NCBI GenBank assembly: GCA_964528845.1
Contig: CAZGVE010000003.1
Span: forward strand, 62,001-126,000
Reading direction: 5' to 3'
DNA length: 64,000 nt
Source of the DNA: FEN-1191 sp964528845
GTDB taxonomy: Bacteria > Pseudomonadota > Gammaproteobacteria > Steroidobacterales > Steroidobacteraceae
The position numbers and the translations under genes were made by a program. Below, piece by piece: positions 7,843 through 16,087 of this stretch. Under the pieces are notes generated by a model. That model did not search any database. It saw only the letters and a list, made by a program, of their open reading frames with translations, and was not told where the DNA came from. The stretch's first letter is position 1; each line of letters opens with the position of its first letter.

Positions 7843-7865
7843 TTATCCACAGATTCTGTGGATAA
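7843..7865. promoter_or_regulatory. Inverted pair of consensus DnaA boxes
   Basis: TTATCCACA (7843-7851) and its exact reverse complement TGTGGATAA (7857-7865), separated by GATTC. Both are the perfect high-affinity R1-type DnaA box. The whole is a 23-bp palindrome with a 5-base centre, so it could also be a dimeric regulator's operator. No dnaA, dnaN or rpmH gene is nearby, so an origin is not supported; DnaA-dependent regulation or titration is a possible role. Confidence 0.6.
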
Positions 7866-8037
7866 TCCTCATCGCCGGTCGGGGCGGTCGCCGGGAGCAG
7901 CGGCGAACCGGACCAGACCCCTTGTGAGCAGCGAAACTTGGGGCTAGACTTCGCGCCCTTTTTTCCCGCACCAGCACAGCGGGCGGTCCGCCGAAACGGC
8001 AGCCGGCAGCTCCCTTTGAATTCAGGGGTAAGTGTCC

Positions 8038-8253
8038 ATGAAAGCGTCGATCCATCCGGAATACAAAGCCATCCAGGTCACCTGCAGCTGTGGCAACAGC
8101 TTCGAGACCCGCTCCACGATCGGCCATGATCTGAATCTCGAGGTCTGCTCGAGCTGCCATCCGTTCTACACGGGCAAGCAGAAGATGGTCGACACCGCCG
8201 GCCGGGTCGACAAGTTCCGCAAGAAGTACGCAGCTCACGCCGGCGCGCGCTGA
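8038..8253 (+). CDS. rpmE: 50S ribosomal protein L31 (zinc-binding form)
   Basis: 71 residues, beginning MKASIHPEYK. The four zinc ligands of the 'C+' paralogue are present: Cys16, Cys18 (CSC) and Cys37, Cys40 (CSSC), followed by HPFYTGKQK. The start at ATG 8038 follows the family rather than the GTG six bases upstream, and AGGGGT supplies a ribosome site. Monocistronic by spacing. When zinc is scarce this form is normally replaced by a zinc-free paralogue, which is not in this window. Confidence 0.97.
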   Translation: MKASIHPEYKAIQVTCSCGNSFETRSTIGHDLNLEVCSSCHPFYTGKQKMVDTAGRVDKFRKKYAAHAGAR

Positions 8254-8421
8254 GCGCGATCCGGCATCGCGCCGCGCCGCTGCGGGGCGCATCGAACTTC
8301 CGAGCGCTGCCGCGGGGAATCCGTCCCCGCTGCCGTGTCGCAGTGCCTTGATTCCGCGCAGCGTCCATGTAAATCTGCTTTGGCAGCCGCGGCAGTCTGC
8401 TGCCTGCTAAGGATCCGTAGG

Positions 8422-9726
8422 ATGAGCGCCAAGAAGTTCGACCTGAGCAACCCTGCGACCGGGCTCACGACGGAGTTGCCGGTGCGATCCGGCACCATCG
8501 GCCCCGACGTGCTGGACATCTCCGCGATCGCCAAGGACCACGGGGTATTCACCTTCGATCCGGCCTTCGGCGTCACGGCCAGCTGCGAGAGCAGGATCAC
8601 CTACATCGACGGCGATGCCGGCATCCTGCTGTACCGCGGCTACCCGGTGGAGCAGCTCGCGGAGAAGAGCAATTTCATGGAGGTGTCTTACCTGCTGATC
8701 TACGGCGAACTGCCGAGTGCGAAGCAGCTGCAGGACTTCACGACCAGCATCACGCGCCATACGATGATCAACGAGTCGTTGCTGCGCTTCTTCAACGGCT
8801 TCTACCACAACGCCCATCCGATGGCGATGGTGTCGGCGGTGGTGGCATCGATGTCGGCGTTCTACCACGATTCCATGGACATCCACGATGCGCGGCACCG
8901 CGAGATCTTCTCGCACCGCATCGTGGCCAAGCTCCCGACCATCGCAGCGGCCGCGCACAAGCACTCGCTCGGCCAGCCCTTCATCTATCCGCGCAACGAC
9001 CTGGACTACTGCTCGAACCTGCTGAACATGTTCTTCGCAGTGCCGTGCGAGGGCTACCAGGTCGACCCGGTCGCGGCCAAGGCGCTGGACCTGCTGTTCA
9101 TCCTGCATGCGGACCACGAGCAGAACGCGAGCACGTCGACCGTGCGGCTGGCAGGCAGCACCGGTGCGAATCCGTATGCGGCGATCTCGGCCGGTGTCGC
9201 CGCGCTGTGGGGCCCCGCGCACGGCGGCGCGAACGAGGCGGTGCTGTCGATGCTCGAGGAGATCGGCACGGTCGAGAACATTCCGAAGTACCTCGCGATG
9301 GCCAAGGACAAGTCGAGCCACTTCCGGCTGATGGGCTTTGGTCACCGCGTCTACAAGAACTTCGATCCGCGCGCGAAGATCATTCGCGAGACCTGCCACG
9401 AGGTGCTGGCGAAGCTCGGCCGGACGGACAATCCGCTGTTCGAGCTGGCGCTGCGGCTCGAGGAGATCGCGCTCAAGGACGAGTATTTCGTATCCCGCAA
9501 GCTCTATCCGAACGTGGATTTCTACTCCGGGATCATCTACAGCGCGCTCGGCATTCCGCGTTCGATGTTCACGGTGATGTTCGCGATCGCGCGCACCGCG
9601 GGCTGGGTCGCGCACTGGCTCGAGATGATCGGCGACCCGCATATGCGGATCGCGCGTCCGCGGCAGCTCTACACCGGCGCCCCGCCGCGCGATTACGTGG
9701 CTATCGCGCTGCGCAATCGTCCCTAG
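8422..9726 (+). CDS. gltA: Citrate synthase (type II)
   Basis: 434 residues. Condenses acetyl-CoA and oxaloacetate to citrate, entry step of the TCA cycle. The catalytic trio is visible: the His in LHADHEQNAS (about residue 229-232), the His in GFGHRVYKNFDPRAK (about 309) and the Asp in NVDFYSGI (about 366). Start chosen at ATG 8422 with AAGGAT upstream; the longer frame from 8335 has no family support. The length and N-terminal domain match the hexameric, NADH-regulated Gram-negative type. A convergent gene begins 21 bp after the stop. Confidence 0.97.
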   Translation: MSAKKFDLSNPATGLTTELPVRSGTIGPDVLDISAIAKDHGVFTFDPAFGVTASCESRITYIDGDAGILLYRGYPVEQLAEKSNFMEVSYLLIYGELPSAKQLQDFTTSITRHTMINESLLRFFNGFYHNAHPMAMVSAVVASMSAFYHDSMDIHDARHREIFSHRIVAKLPTIAAAAHKHSLGQPFIYPRNDLDYCSNLLNMFFAVPCEGYQVDPVAAKALDLLFILHADHEQNASTSTVRLAGSTGANPYAAISAGVAALWGPAHGGANEAVLSMLEEIGTVENIPKYLAMAKDKSSHFRLMGFGHRVYKNFDPRAKIIRETCHEVLAKLGRTDNPLFELALRLEEIALKDEYFVSRKLYPNVDFYSGIIYSALGIPRSMFTVMFAIARTAGWVAHWLEMIGDPHMRIARPRQLYTGAPPRDYVAIALRNRP

Positions 9727-9747
9727 GAAGATTCTAAGGCCCTGGCT

Positions 9748-10356
9748 CTAGGGCCCCAGCAGCGACTCCAGCTCTTCCGTATCGGCGCGCCGCATCGGCT
9801 TGCCGTCCACCGGACTGACTGGCGACTGCCGGATGCCATCCAGCGGGAACACGGTAGCGTCGATGCGTCGAGCGCCCACGCTGAAGCGCACCCCCGGATA
9901 GGCCTTGGTGCGCTCGGCATCGAGCCGCACGCGCCGCTCCGTGACCTCGTGCAGGACGCCCCGATCGATCAGCTGCAACGCCACGCTCTCCGGCCGGTCG
10001 GCAAACACGTGCAGCTGGATGTCGGCGTGCTCGGTCGCGGTGCCGCTCAGCACCGAGCCGACCAGTCGCGGCTCGAATGCCGACAGCCAGTGCATCGCGT
10101 CGAGCGCCGCACGGCGTTGCGAATGCAGCGTCTGCTCATGGCCGGTCGCGTCGAACAGCCGCTGGTACTCGGCGAGCGCCTGCTCGATCTCGGTATTGCG
10201 GGGTAGCGCGCTTGCGTCCATGACCCCGAGCCGCTCCGCTGCCTTGCGCTTGGCGGTCAGGAAGTCATGGATGCCGTGCTCGGCCATGATGCGCGCCGCC
10301 TCCTGGGCGAGCGCGCGGCGCAGATTGCCGGAGCGGGGAGAAGCGCGGCGGTTCAT
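9748..10356 (-). CDS. Nucleotidyltransferase-like conserved protein
   Basis: 202 residues. The segment RLVGSVLSGTATEHADIQLHVFAD looks like the GS...x(7-9)...D-x-D/Q core of the minimal nucleotidyltransferase fold, though the usual second Asp is Gln here, so catalytic activity is uncertain. The N-terminal half is helical (ARIMAEHGIHDFLTAKRKAAERLG). Similar proteins are widespread in Xanthomonadales and pseudomonads as uncharacterised proteins. It lies 31 bp downstream of ponA on the same strand and converges with gltA. Function unknown. Confidence 0.7.
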   Translation of the reverse strand: MNRRASPRSGNLRRALAQEAARIMAEHGIHDFLTAKRKAAERLGVMDASALPRNTEIEQALAEYQRLFDATGHEQTLHSQRRAALDAMHWLSAFEPRLVGSVLSGTATEHADIQLHVFADRPESVALQLIDRGVLHEVTERRVRLDAERTKAYPGVRFSVGARRIDATVFPLDGIRQSPVSPVDGKPMRRADTEELESLLGP

Positions 10357-10387
10357 CGGTCGATCGCCTCGTGAGCACTGGTGCCGG

Positions 10388-12901
10388 TCAGAACAGGGGT
10401 TCGGTGCCGCCTGCGGGATTCTGCGGTGACTGGCCTGGATTGACGATGCCGCCGTTCACCGCGAGCGGCAGGTGACCGTCCATGAAGGTTTCGTACATCG
10501 CTTCACTCTCGTTCGGTCCAGCCACGGTGCCGGTACGCGGCGAGATGCGGACCGTCACCAACCCCGGAGGCAGCGGGCGCGCCAGGTCCGGCTGGCCGCG
10601 CAGTGCCTCGCGCATGAAATTGATCCAGATCGGCACTGCGGTGCGGCTACCTTCTTCGCCCTCGCCGAGCGGGCGCTCCTGGTCGAAGCCTACCCACACG
10701 GTCGCGACGATGCTGCGATTGAAGCCGTTGAACCAGGTGTCACGCGCCTCGTTCGTGGTACCGGTCTTGCCTGAGATGTCGCTGCGATGCAGTGCGAGTC
10801 CGGCGCGGATGCCGGTACCACGTTTGATCACGTCGGCCATGATGTCGTCCATCAGCCAGGCGTTCTGCGGCGAGATGATGCGCGGGGCCAGCCGGGAGGC
10901 GGGCAGATAGGGTGGTAGCGGATGAGCGGGTGCAAGGTCCGCATCGGGCGCCGCCGCCGCATTCGCGCTACCCACGGCCGGATCCGTGGCAGCCACCGGC
11001 GCCTCTACCGGCTGCACCGCGCCGCTCGCCGCCGCCGGCGCTTCACAGGCCTCGCACACTTCCTTCGGCGCCGGCTGGTACACCACCTCGCCGGCGGCGT
11101 TCTCGATCCGGTCGATGAAGTACGACTCGACCCGGTAGCCGCCGTTCGCGAACGCCGCATACGCCGCGACCATCTGCAGCGGAGTCGCGGGCAGGCTGCC
11201 TAAGGCCACGGTCAGATCGTGGGGCATCTCCTGCGGATTGAATCCGAACTTCGACGCGTAGTCGATCGCCGCGTCGACGCCGAGCTGCCGCACCACGCGT
11301 ATCGTCACGAGATTGCGCGAGTGCACCAGCGCCTCGCGCAGGCGCATCGGACCTTCGAAGCCCTTCTCGTTGTTCTCAGGCCTCCACGTGCGCTCCTGGC
11401 CGGTGTCGTCGTAGACGATCGGCGCGTCCATCACGATGCTGGCCGGCGTGAAGCCGTTCTCCAGCGCGGCGGAATACAGGAACGGCTTGAAGCCGGATCC
11501 CGGCTGGCGCCGGGCCTGGGTCGCGCGGTTGAATTTGTTGTCGAAGTAATCGAAGCCACCGACCAGGGCGGCGACCGCGCCGTCGTTCGGGTCCATGGCC
11601 ACCAGCGCCCCCTGCGCTTCCGGCTGCTGCGCGAGCTGCGCCTGGCCGCTGCCGTTGGTGACCACGTACACCACATCGCCGCGGCGCAGCACTTCCTCGG
11701 CCTGCTTCGGCGCCGGTCCCGTGCGTGTATCGGAAAGCCGCCTGCGGGCCCACGACAGCCCGTCCCAGTCGATCTGCGCCAGACCCATGCCGCGCACATA
11801 GACTCGCGCGGCCTCGGGCGCGACCGAGAGCACGACCGCGGCGTGCAGCAGGCCGATATCCGGGATCTCGCCGATCGCGGCATCGAGCCGGGTATTGGTC
11901 GCGCGCTCATCGACGCTGATCTGCTTGAGGGGTCCGCGATAGCCGTGCCGGCGGTCGTACTCGATGAGCCCGACGCTCACGGCGCGATTGGCCGCGGTCT
12001 GCAGCCGCCCATCGATCGTCGTGTAGACACGGTATCCCTGGTTGACTGCGTCCTCGCCGTAGCGCGCGATCACGTCGGCCCGTGCCATCTCGGCCACGTA
12101 GGGCGCATCGAGCGCGGTCAGGATGCCATGGTCGTGCGCCTCGACCGGTTCGGCGCCGGAGCGCGCCGCGGTGGCCGCATCGATGTAGCCGAGCTTCTGC
12201 ATCTGCGAGAGCACGTAGCGGCGCCGGTTCTGCGCCGCGCGCGAATTGGTGATCGGATTGAAGCGCGAGGGCGCCTGGGGTATGCCCGCCAGCGTCGCGG
12301 CCTCGGCGACCGAGAGCCGGTCGAGCTCCTTGCCAAAATAGGTCTCGGCGGCCGCGGCGACACCGTATGAGCGCTGACCCAGGAAAATCACGTTCAGATA
12401 GGTGCTGAGGATCTGCTCCTTGTTGAACTCATGTTCCATCCGGTAAGTCAGGAAGATCTCCTGCAGCTTGCGCCGGATGGTCTTGTCGAAGGTCAGGAAC
12501 ATGTTGCGCGCGGCCTGCATCGTGATCGTGCTCGCGCCCTGTGAGAAATCGCCCGATGTCAGGTCCACGAGCGCGGCGCGCAGCACCCCGCTGTAGTCGA
12601 AGCCATGGTGCGTATAGAAGCGCTGGTCCTCGGCGGCGACAAAGGCCTCGCGCACCAGCACCGGGATGTCCTCGTAGGCGACCGGAACCCGCCGCTTCTC
12701 GCCGATCTGGGCGATCAGGTCACCGCTGCGGCTGAAGATCCGCAGCGGCACCGGCAGGCTGCCGCTGCGCATCGCATCGACCGTCGGCAGTGAAGGCTCG
12801 AGGTAGACGTAGCTCGCGATCAGCGCATAGGCCAGCAGTGAACTGCCGAGCACGACACCCAGTGCCAACAGGCCGAGCACGCGAACTGTGCCGATCTTCA
12901 C
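10388..12901 (-). CDS. mrcA: Penicillin-binding protein 1A (class A)
   Basis: 837 residues; bifunctional peptidoglycan synthase in the inner membrane. One N-terminal membrane helix (about residues 8-30), glycosyltransferase domain with catalytic Glu in AAEDQRFYTHHGFD (Glu91) and GASTITMQAARN, then the transpeptidase domain with RQPGSGFKPF (nucleophile Ser in the SGFK tetrad, about residue 467), a SRN motif and GKTGTTNEARD (about 710). An OB-like insertion between the two domains is typical of PBP1A. It diverges from pilMNOPQ across a 301-bp region, the classic ponA-pilM arrangement of gammaproteobacteria. Confidence 0.96.
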   Translation of the reverse strand: MKIGTVRVLGLLALGVVLGSSLLAYALIASYVYLEPSLPTVDAMRSGSLPVPLRIFSRSGDLIAQIGEKRRVPVAYEDIPVLVREAFVAAEDQRFYTHHGFDYSGVLRAALVDLTSGDFSQGASTITMQAARNMFLTFDKTIRRKLQEIFLTYRMEHEFNKEQILSTYLNVIFLGQRSYGVAAAAETYFGKELDRLSVAEAATLAGIPQAPSRFNPITNSRAAQNRRRYVLSQMQKLGYIDAATAARSGAEPVEAHDHGILTALDAPYVAEMARADVIARYGEDAVNQGYRVYTTIDGRLQTAANRAVSVGLIEYDRRHGYRGPLKQISVDERATNTRLDAAIGEIPDIGLLHAAVVLSVAPEAARVYVRGMGLAQIDWDGLSWARRRLSDTRTGPAPKQAEEVLRRGDVVYVVTNGSGQAQLAQQPEAQGALVAMDPNDGAVAALVGGFDYFDNKFNRATQARRQPGSGFKPFLYSAALENGFTPASIVMDAPIVYDDTGQERTWRPENNEKGFEGPMRLREALVHSRNLVTIRVVRQLGVDAAIDYASKFGFNPQEMPHDLTVALGSLPATPLQMVAAYAAFANGGYRVESYFIDRIENAAGEVVYQPAPKEVCEACEAPAAASGAVQPVEAPVAATDPAVGSANAAAAPDADLAPAHPLPPYLPASRLAPRIISPQNAWLMDDIMADVIKRGTGIRAGLALHRSDISGKTGTTNEARDTWFNGFNRSIVATVWVGFDQERPLGEGEEGSRTAVPIWINFMREALRGQPDLARPLPPGLVTVRISPRTGTVAGPNESEAMYETFMDGHLPLAVNGGIVNPGQSPQNPAGGTEPLF

Positions 12902-13202
12902 CGATTTCGTCTCAGCTCGGGGCTAGTGTGGGGCGGATGGTGACTAAGGGGATCCAAGGGGTACTCGGACGCGCGGCCAAGCATAGCAGCGGGGCAGGTC
13001 CGGTCGCGCTGGAGCGCCTGTCGCTTGCCGGCAACTGTAGAACTTAGAGTTGCATCACGGCTGGGGATTCCGTTAGCGGTTTAAGGTTAAGAGGAGATTT
13101 GCGGTCTTCCGTCGTATTTAACATTAGCTTGTACTATATTGCCGGCGAAAGCCGATATAAGATCCCAGAAAAGCACGTAGCCTACTGAAACGGAAGGAAA
13201 AA
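12902..13202. other. Divergent ponA-pilM intergenic region
   Basis: 301 bp without genes. It must hold the promoters for ponA (leftward) and the pil operon (rightward). An AT-richer tract at about 13110-13160 contains TACTAT/TATATT hexamers that could serve as -10 elements for pilM, but no good -35 partner at 16-18 bp is visible. GAAACGGAAGG just before the GTG of pilM is a plausible ribosome site. Confidence 0.6.
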
Positions 13203-14267
13203 GTGTTCCTATTCTCGCGTAAGTACCGCCCGTTGCTGGGATTGGACATAACGACATCCTCGATCAAGCTGATCGAACTTGCCACCGCGGGCGGTCAATA
13301 TCGGGTGGAGTCCTACGCCGCCGAGCCGACGCCACCCAATGCGATGAACGAGAAGACGCTGGTGGATCCCGATGCGGTGGGGGAGGCGATTCGACGCGCG
13401 ATCAAGCGCTCCGGCGCCAAGAGTCACGAGGTCGCGATCGCGATCAGCGGCGACGCGGCGATCACCAAGGTGATCCAGATGCCCCGCGGCCTGCGCGACT
13501 CGGAGCTCGAAGCGCAGGTCGAGATGCAGGCCGATCAGTACATCCCGTTCCCGATGGACGAAGTCAGCTACGACTATGACGTGCTTGGCGCGTCGGATCA
13601 GGAAGGCGACTCCATCGACGTGCTGCTGGTCGCCTCGCGTACCGAGAACGTCGAGCAGCGGCGCGCCGCGGTTGCCGCGGCCGGGCTCGAGGCCCGTATC
13701 GTGGACGTCGAAGCGTTCGCGCTCGAGAACGCCTGCCGCCTGATGACCCACCAGATGCCCGACGGCGGCATCGACCGCAGCATCGCGGTGGTCGACTTCG
13801 GGGCGAGCAGCACGACCTTCAGCGTTCTGCGCAATCTGAAGGTGATTTATACCCGCGACTTCGCCTTCGGCGGCCAGCAGCTGACCGAGGAGATCATGCG
13901 TACCTACGGCCTCTCGATCGAGGAGGCCGGACGTGCCAAGAAGGAAGGCGGGCTGCCCGGCAACTACCAGGCCGAAGTACTCGATCCGTTCATCGACGAC
14001 ATGACCCAGCAGGTCAGCCGTTCGCTGCAGTTCTACCTCGCTTCCGGCAGCGGCCGCGAGCAGCCGGAGAAGATCCTGATCTGCGGGGGCTGCGCCAACA
14101 TCCCCGGCGTCGCCGACGTGGTGCAGAGCCGGGTCGGCATCAGCGCTGAGCGCGGTGACCCGCTCGGCCAGATGAAGCTGTCCTCGCGCGCCCGCGCCCA
14201 GGCCGTGCAGCGCGACGCCACGGCCCTGCTCACCGCGTGCGGCCTCGCGCTGCGGAGCTTCGACTGA
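13203..14267 (+). CDS. pilM: Type IV pilus inner-membrane platform protein PilM
   Basis: 354 residues, actin-like ATPase fold on the cytoplasmic face of the alignment complex. The N-terminus LLGLDITTSSIKLIEL is the phosphate-1 motif, and AVVDFGASSTTFSV and ILICGGCANIPG are the later nucleotide-binding motifs. PilM binds the short N-terminal tail of PilN. GTG start preceded by GGAAGG. Its stop overlaps the ATG of pilN (TGATG), starting a chain of coupled genes pilM-N-O-P-Q. Confidence 0.96.
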   Translation: MFLFSRKYRPLLGLDITTSSIKLIELATAGGQYRVESYAAEPTPPNAMNEKTLVDPDAVGEAIRRAIKRSGAKSHEVAIAISGDAAITKVIQMPRGLRDSELEAQVEMQADQYIPFPMDEVSYDYDVLGASDQEGDSIDVLLVASRTENVEQRRAAVAAAGLEARIVDVEAFALENACRLMTHQMPDGGIDRSIAVVDFGASSTTFSVLRNLKVIYTRDFAFGGQQLTEEIMRTYGLSIEEAGRAKKEGGLPGNYQAEVLDPFIDDMTQQVSRSLQFYLASGSGREQPEKILICGGCANIPGVADVVQSRVGISAERGDPLGQMKLSSRARAQAVQRDATALLTACGLALRSFD

Positions 14268-14869
14268 TGCCACGCATCAACCTATTACCGTGGCGTGAAC
14301 AGGAGCGGCGTGAGCGCAAGATGGCGTTCTTCGTCGCGCTCGGCATCGCCGCCGGTGTCGCCGCGGTGACGGCCTTCGCCGCCTACCTGCTGCTCGGCTC
14401 GATGATCGACGCCCAGGAAGCACGCAACGACCGCCTGCGCGGCGAGATCAGGGTGCTCGACAAGCAGATCGAGGAGATCAACGACCTCGAGGCCCAGAAG
14501 CAGAAGTTCATCTCGCGCATGCAGATCATCGAGAAGCTGCAGCGCTCGCGTCCCGAGGTCGTGCACCTGTTCGACGAGCTGGTCAAGGCGATGCCGGACG
14601 GCACCTACCTGACGTCGGTGAAGCAGGACGGCGTCAAGCTCAAGCTCGAGGGCGTCGCGCAGTCCTCCACGCGCGTGTCCACGCTGATGCGCAACATTGC
14701 CGCCTCGCAGTGGCTGCGCAATCCCGAGCTCGAGGTCGTCGAGACGGCCAAGGACAACGTGGGCAGCCGCTTCGTGCTCGATGCCCAGCAGGTCAGCGCT
14801 ACGACCGAAGACGACACCGCGGCAGCGCCGAAGCGCCCGGTACGCCTCTCTTCCGGGAGCACGCGATGA
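14267..14869 (+). CDS. pilN: Type IV pilus alignment protein PilN
   Basis: 200 residues. The N-terminal MPRINLLPWREQERRERK is the conserved PilM-binding tail (INLLPWR). A single membrane helix (about 20-43) and a periplasmic coiled coil (EARNDRLRGEIRVLDKQIEE) followed by a ferredoxin-like domain match PilN. Start at ATG 14267 inside the pilM stop codon. It forms heterodimers with PilO to bridge the platform and the secretin. Confidence 0.96.
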   Translation: MPRINLLPWREQERRERKMAFFVALGIAAGVAAVTAFAAYLLLGSMIDAQEARNDRLRGEIRVLDKQIEEINDLEAQKQKFISRMQIIEKLQRSRPEVVHLFDELVKAMPDGTYLTSVKQDGVKLKLEGVAQSSTRVSTLMRNIAASQWLRNPELEVVETAKDNVGSRFVLDAQQVSATTEDDTAAAPKRPVRLSSGSTR

Positions 14870-15537
14870 ACCTGATGCAGGAGCTGCGCTCGATCGATCC
14901 GCGCGACCCGGGCCGCTGGCCGCTGGCGGTGCGCGCGCTGGCGGTGCTGGTGTGCTTCATCGCCGTGTCGCTGGCCCTGATCTACTTCTTCGTCTGGCAG
15001 GACCGCATGCCGGAGCTGCAGCAGCGTGAGGATCAGGAAGACGCGCTGCGCAGCGAGTTCCGCAACAAGCACTCGAAGGCCGTGAACCTGAATGTCTACA
15101 AACAGCAGCTGGTGGACATCGAGAAATCCTTCGGTGCACTGCTGCGACAGCTCCCAAGCAAGACCGAGGTGCCGAACCTGCTGGTCGACATCTCCCAGAC
15201 TGGCCTCGCGGCCGCACTGGAGGAGAAGCTGTTCCAGCCCGGGCAGGAGCTGAAGCGCGACTTTTACGCCGAGCTGCCGATCAAGATCCGGCTCACCGGC
15301 AGTTACCACGAATTCGGCGAATTCGTCAGCGGCATCGCGGCGCTGCCCCGCATCGTCACGCTGCACGACATCCAGATCACTCCGGTGTCGAGCAGCGGTT
15401 CGGCCTATGACCAGCTGCAGCTGGACCTCACGGCCAAGACCTACCGCTACCTGGACGATGAGGAAATCGCGACCGTGGAAGCGGAGAAGCGCAAGACCGA
15501 CCAGCTCAATCACCGGGCCGCCGGGGCGGGAAGCTGA
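14866..15537 (+). CDS. pilO: Type IV pilus alignment protein PilO
   Basis: 223 residues: short cytoplasmic tail, one membrane helix (about 25-46), a coiled coil and a periplasmic domain containing the typical LTGSYHEFGEFVSGIAALPRI segment. Structural partner of PilN. The ATGA overlap with pilN fixes the start at 14866. Nothing is unusual compared with the family except a slightly charged C-terminal tail. Confidence 0.95.
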   Translation: MNLMQELRSIDPRDPGRWPLAVRALAVLVCFIAVSLALIYFFVWQDRMPELQQREDQEDALRSEFRNKHSKAVNLNVYKQQLVDIEKSFGALLRQLPSKTEVPNLLVDISQTGLAAALEEKLFQPGQELKRDFYAELPIKIRLTGSYHEFGEFVSGIAALPRIVTLHDIQITPVSSSGSAYDQLQLDLTAKTYRYLDDEEIATVEAEKRKTDQLNHRAAGAGS

Positions 15538-15540
15538 TCG

Positions 15541-16068
15541 ATGAGCCTACTCACCCTGCATAGCGGGACGCGGTCCCGGGCCGCTGGCGCGCTGGTGGCG
15601 CTGCTCGCGCTCGCCGGCTGCAGCGGCCGTGACTCGGGCCTCGCCGGTTTCATCGCGGCGACCCGGACCGAGTCCGGCGGGCGGGTCGAGCCGTTGCCCG
15701 AGGTCAAGCCCTATGAGGCGTACCGCTACGGCGACAAGAGCCTGCGCTCGCCATTCGTGCCGGGCGGCACGGGCGGCGCGCAGACCGGCGGGTTGCGGCC
15801 GGACAGCCATCGCAACCGCGAGTACCTCGAGCAGTTCTCGCTCGACACCCTGAAGATGGTCGGCACGCTGAACCTCGGCGGCAAGTATTACGGCCTGGTG
15901 CAGACCAGAGACGGCCGCGTGCACCGGGTAATCGTCGGCGAATACCTCGGCACCAATGAAGGCCGGATCATGGACATCACGCCCTCCAGGATCGCCCTGT
16001 CGGAGATCATCCCCGACGGACTGGGCGGCTACATCGAGCGGCCGGCAGCGCTGGCCCTGAACGAGTGA
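15541..16068 (+). CDS. pilP: Type IV pilus lipoprotein PilP
   Basis: 175 residues with a lipoprotein signal peptide ending in the lipobox LAGC (lipidated Cys27). The mature part has the PilP beta-sandwich features LKMVGTL..GGKYYGLVQTRDGRVHRV.VGEYLGTNEGRI. It links the PilNO complex to the periplasmic domains of PilQ. Start ATG 15541 lies 3 bp after the pilO stop. Confidence 0.95.
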   Translation: MSLLTLHSGTRSRAAGALVALLALAGCSGRDSGLAGFIAATRTESGGRVEPLPEVKPYEAYRYGDKSLRSPFVPGGTGGAQTGGLRPDSHRNREYLEQFSLDTLKMVGTLNLGGKYYGLVQTRDGRVHRVIVGEYLGTNEGRIMDITPSRIALSEIIPDGLGGYIERPAALALNE

Positions 16069-16087
16069 TCGGCAGGAGATACATCGA

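Larger units (their letters stand above)
7635..8037 (+). other. 403-bp intergenic region between hemW and rpmE
   Basis: Non-coding, with a markedly AT-richer middle (about 7681-7800) than its neighbours. It contains a 7-bp inverted repeat GACCGGT/ACCGGTC (7644-7669) that encloses one DnaA-box-like 9-mer, and further on a symmetric pair of consensus DnaA boxes (7843-7865). No tRNA or open reading frame was found. A promoter for rpmE must lie here, but I could not pick out a convincing -35/-10 pair. Confidence 0.7.

Noticed and set aside
7640..7870. Chromosomal replication origin
   Set aside because: Only three boxes, no dnaA/dnaN/gyrB/rpmH neighbours and no clear 13-mers. Kept as a DnaA-site finding only.
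9738..9755. Hairpin GGCCCT/AGGGCC after gltA as a terminator
   Set aside because: It has no T run on either strand and a short stem; too weak to call.
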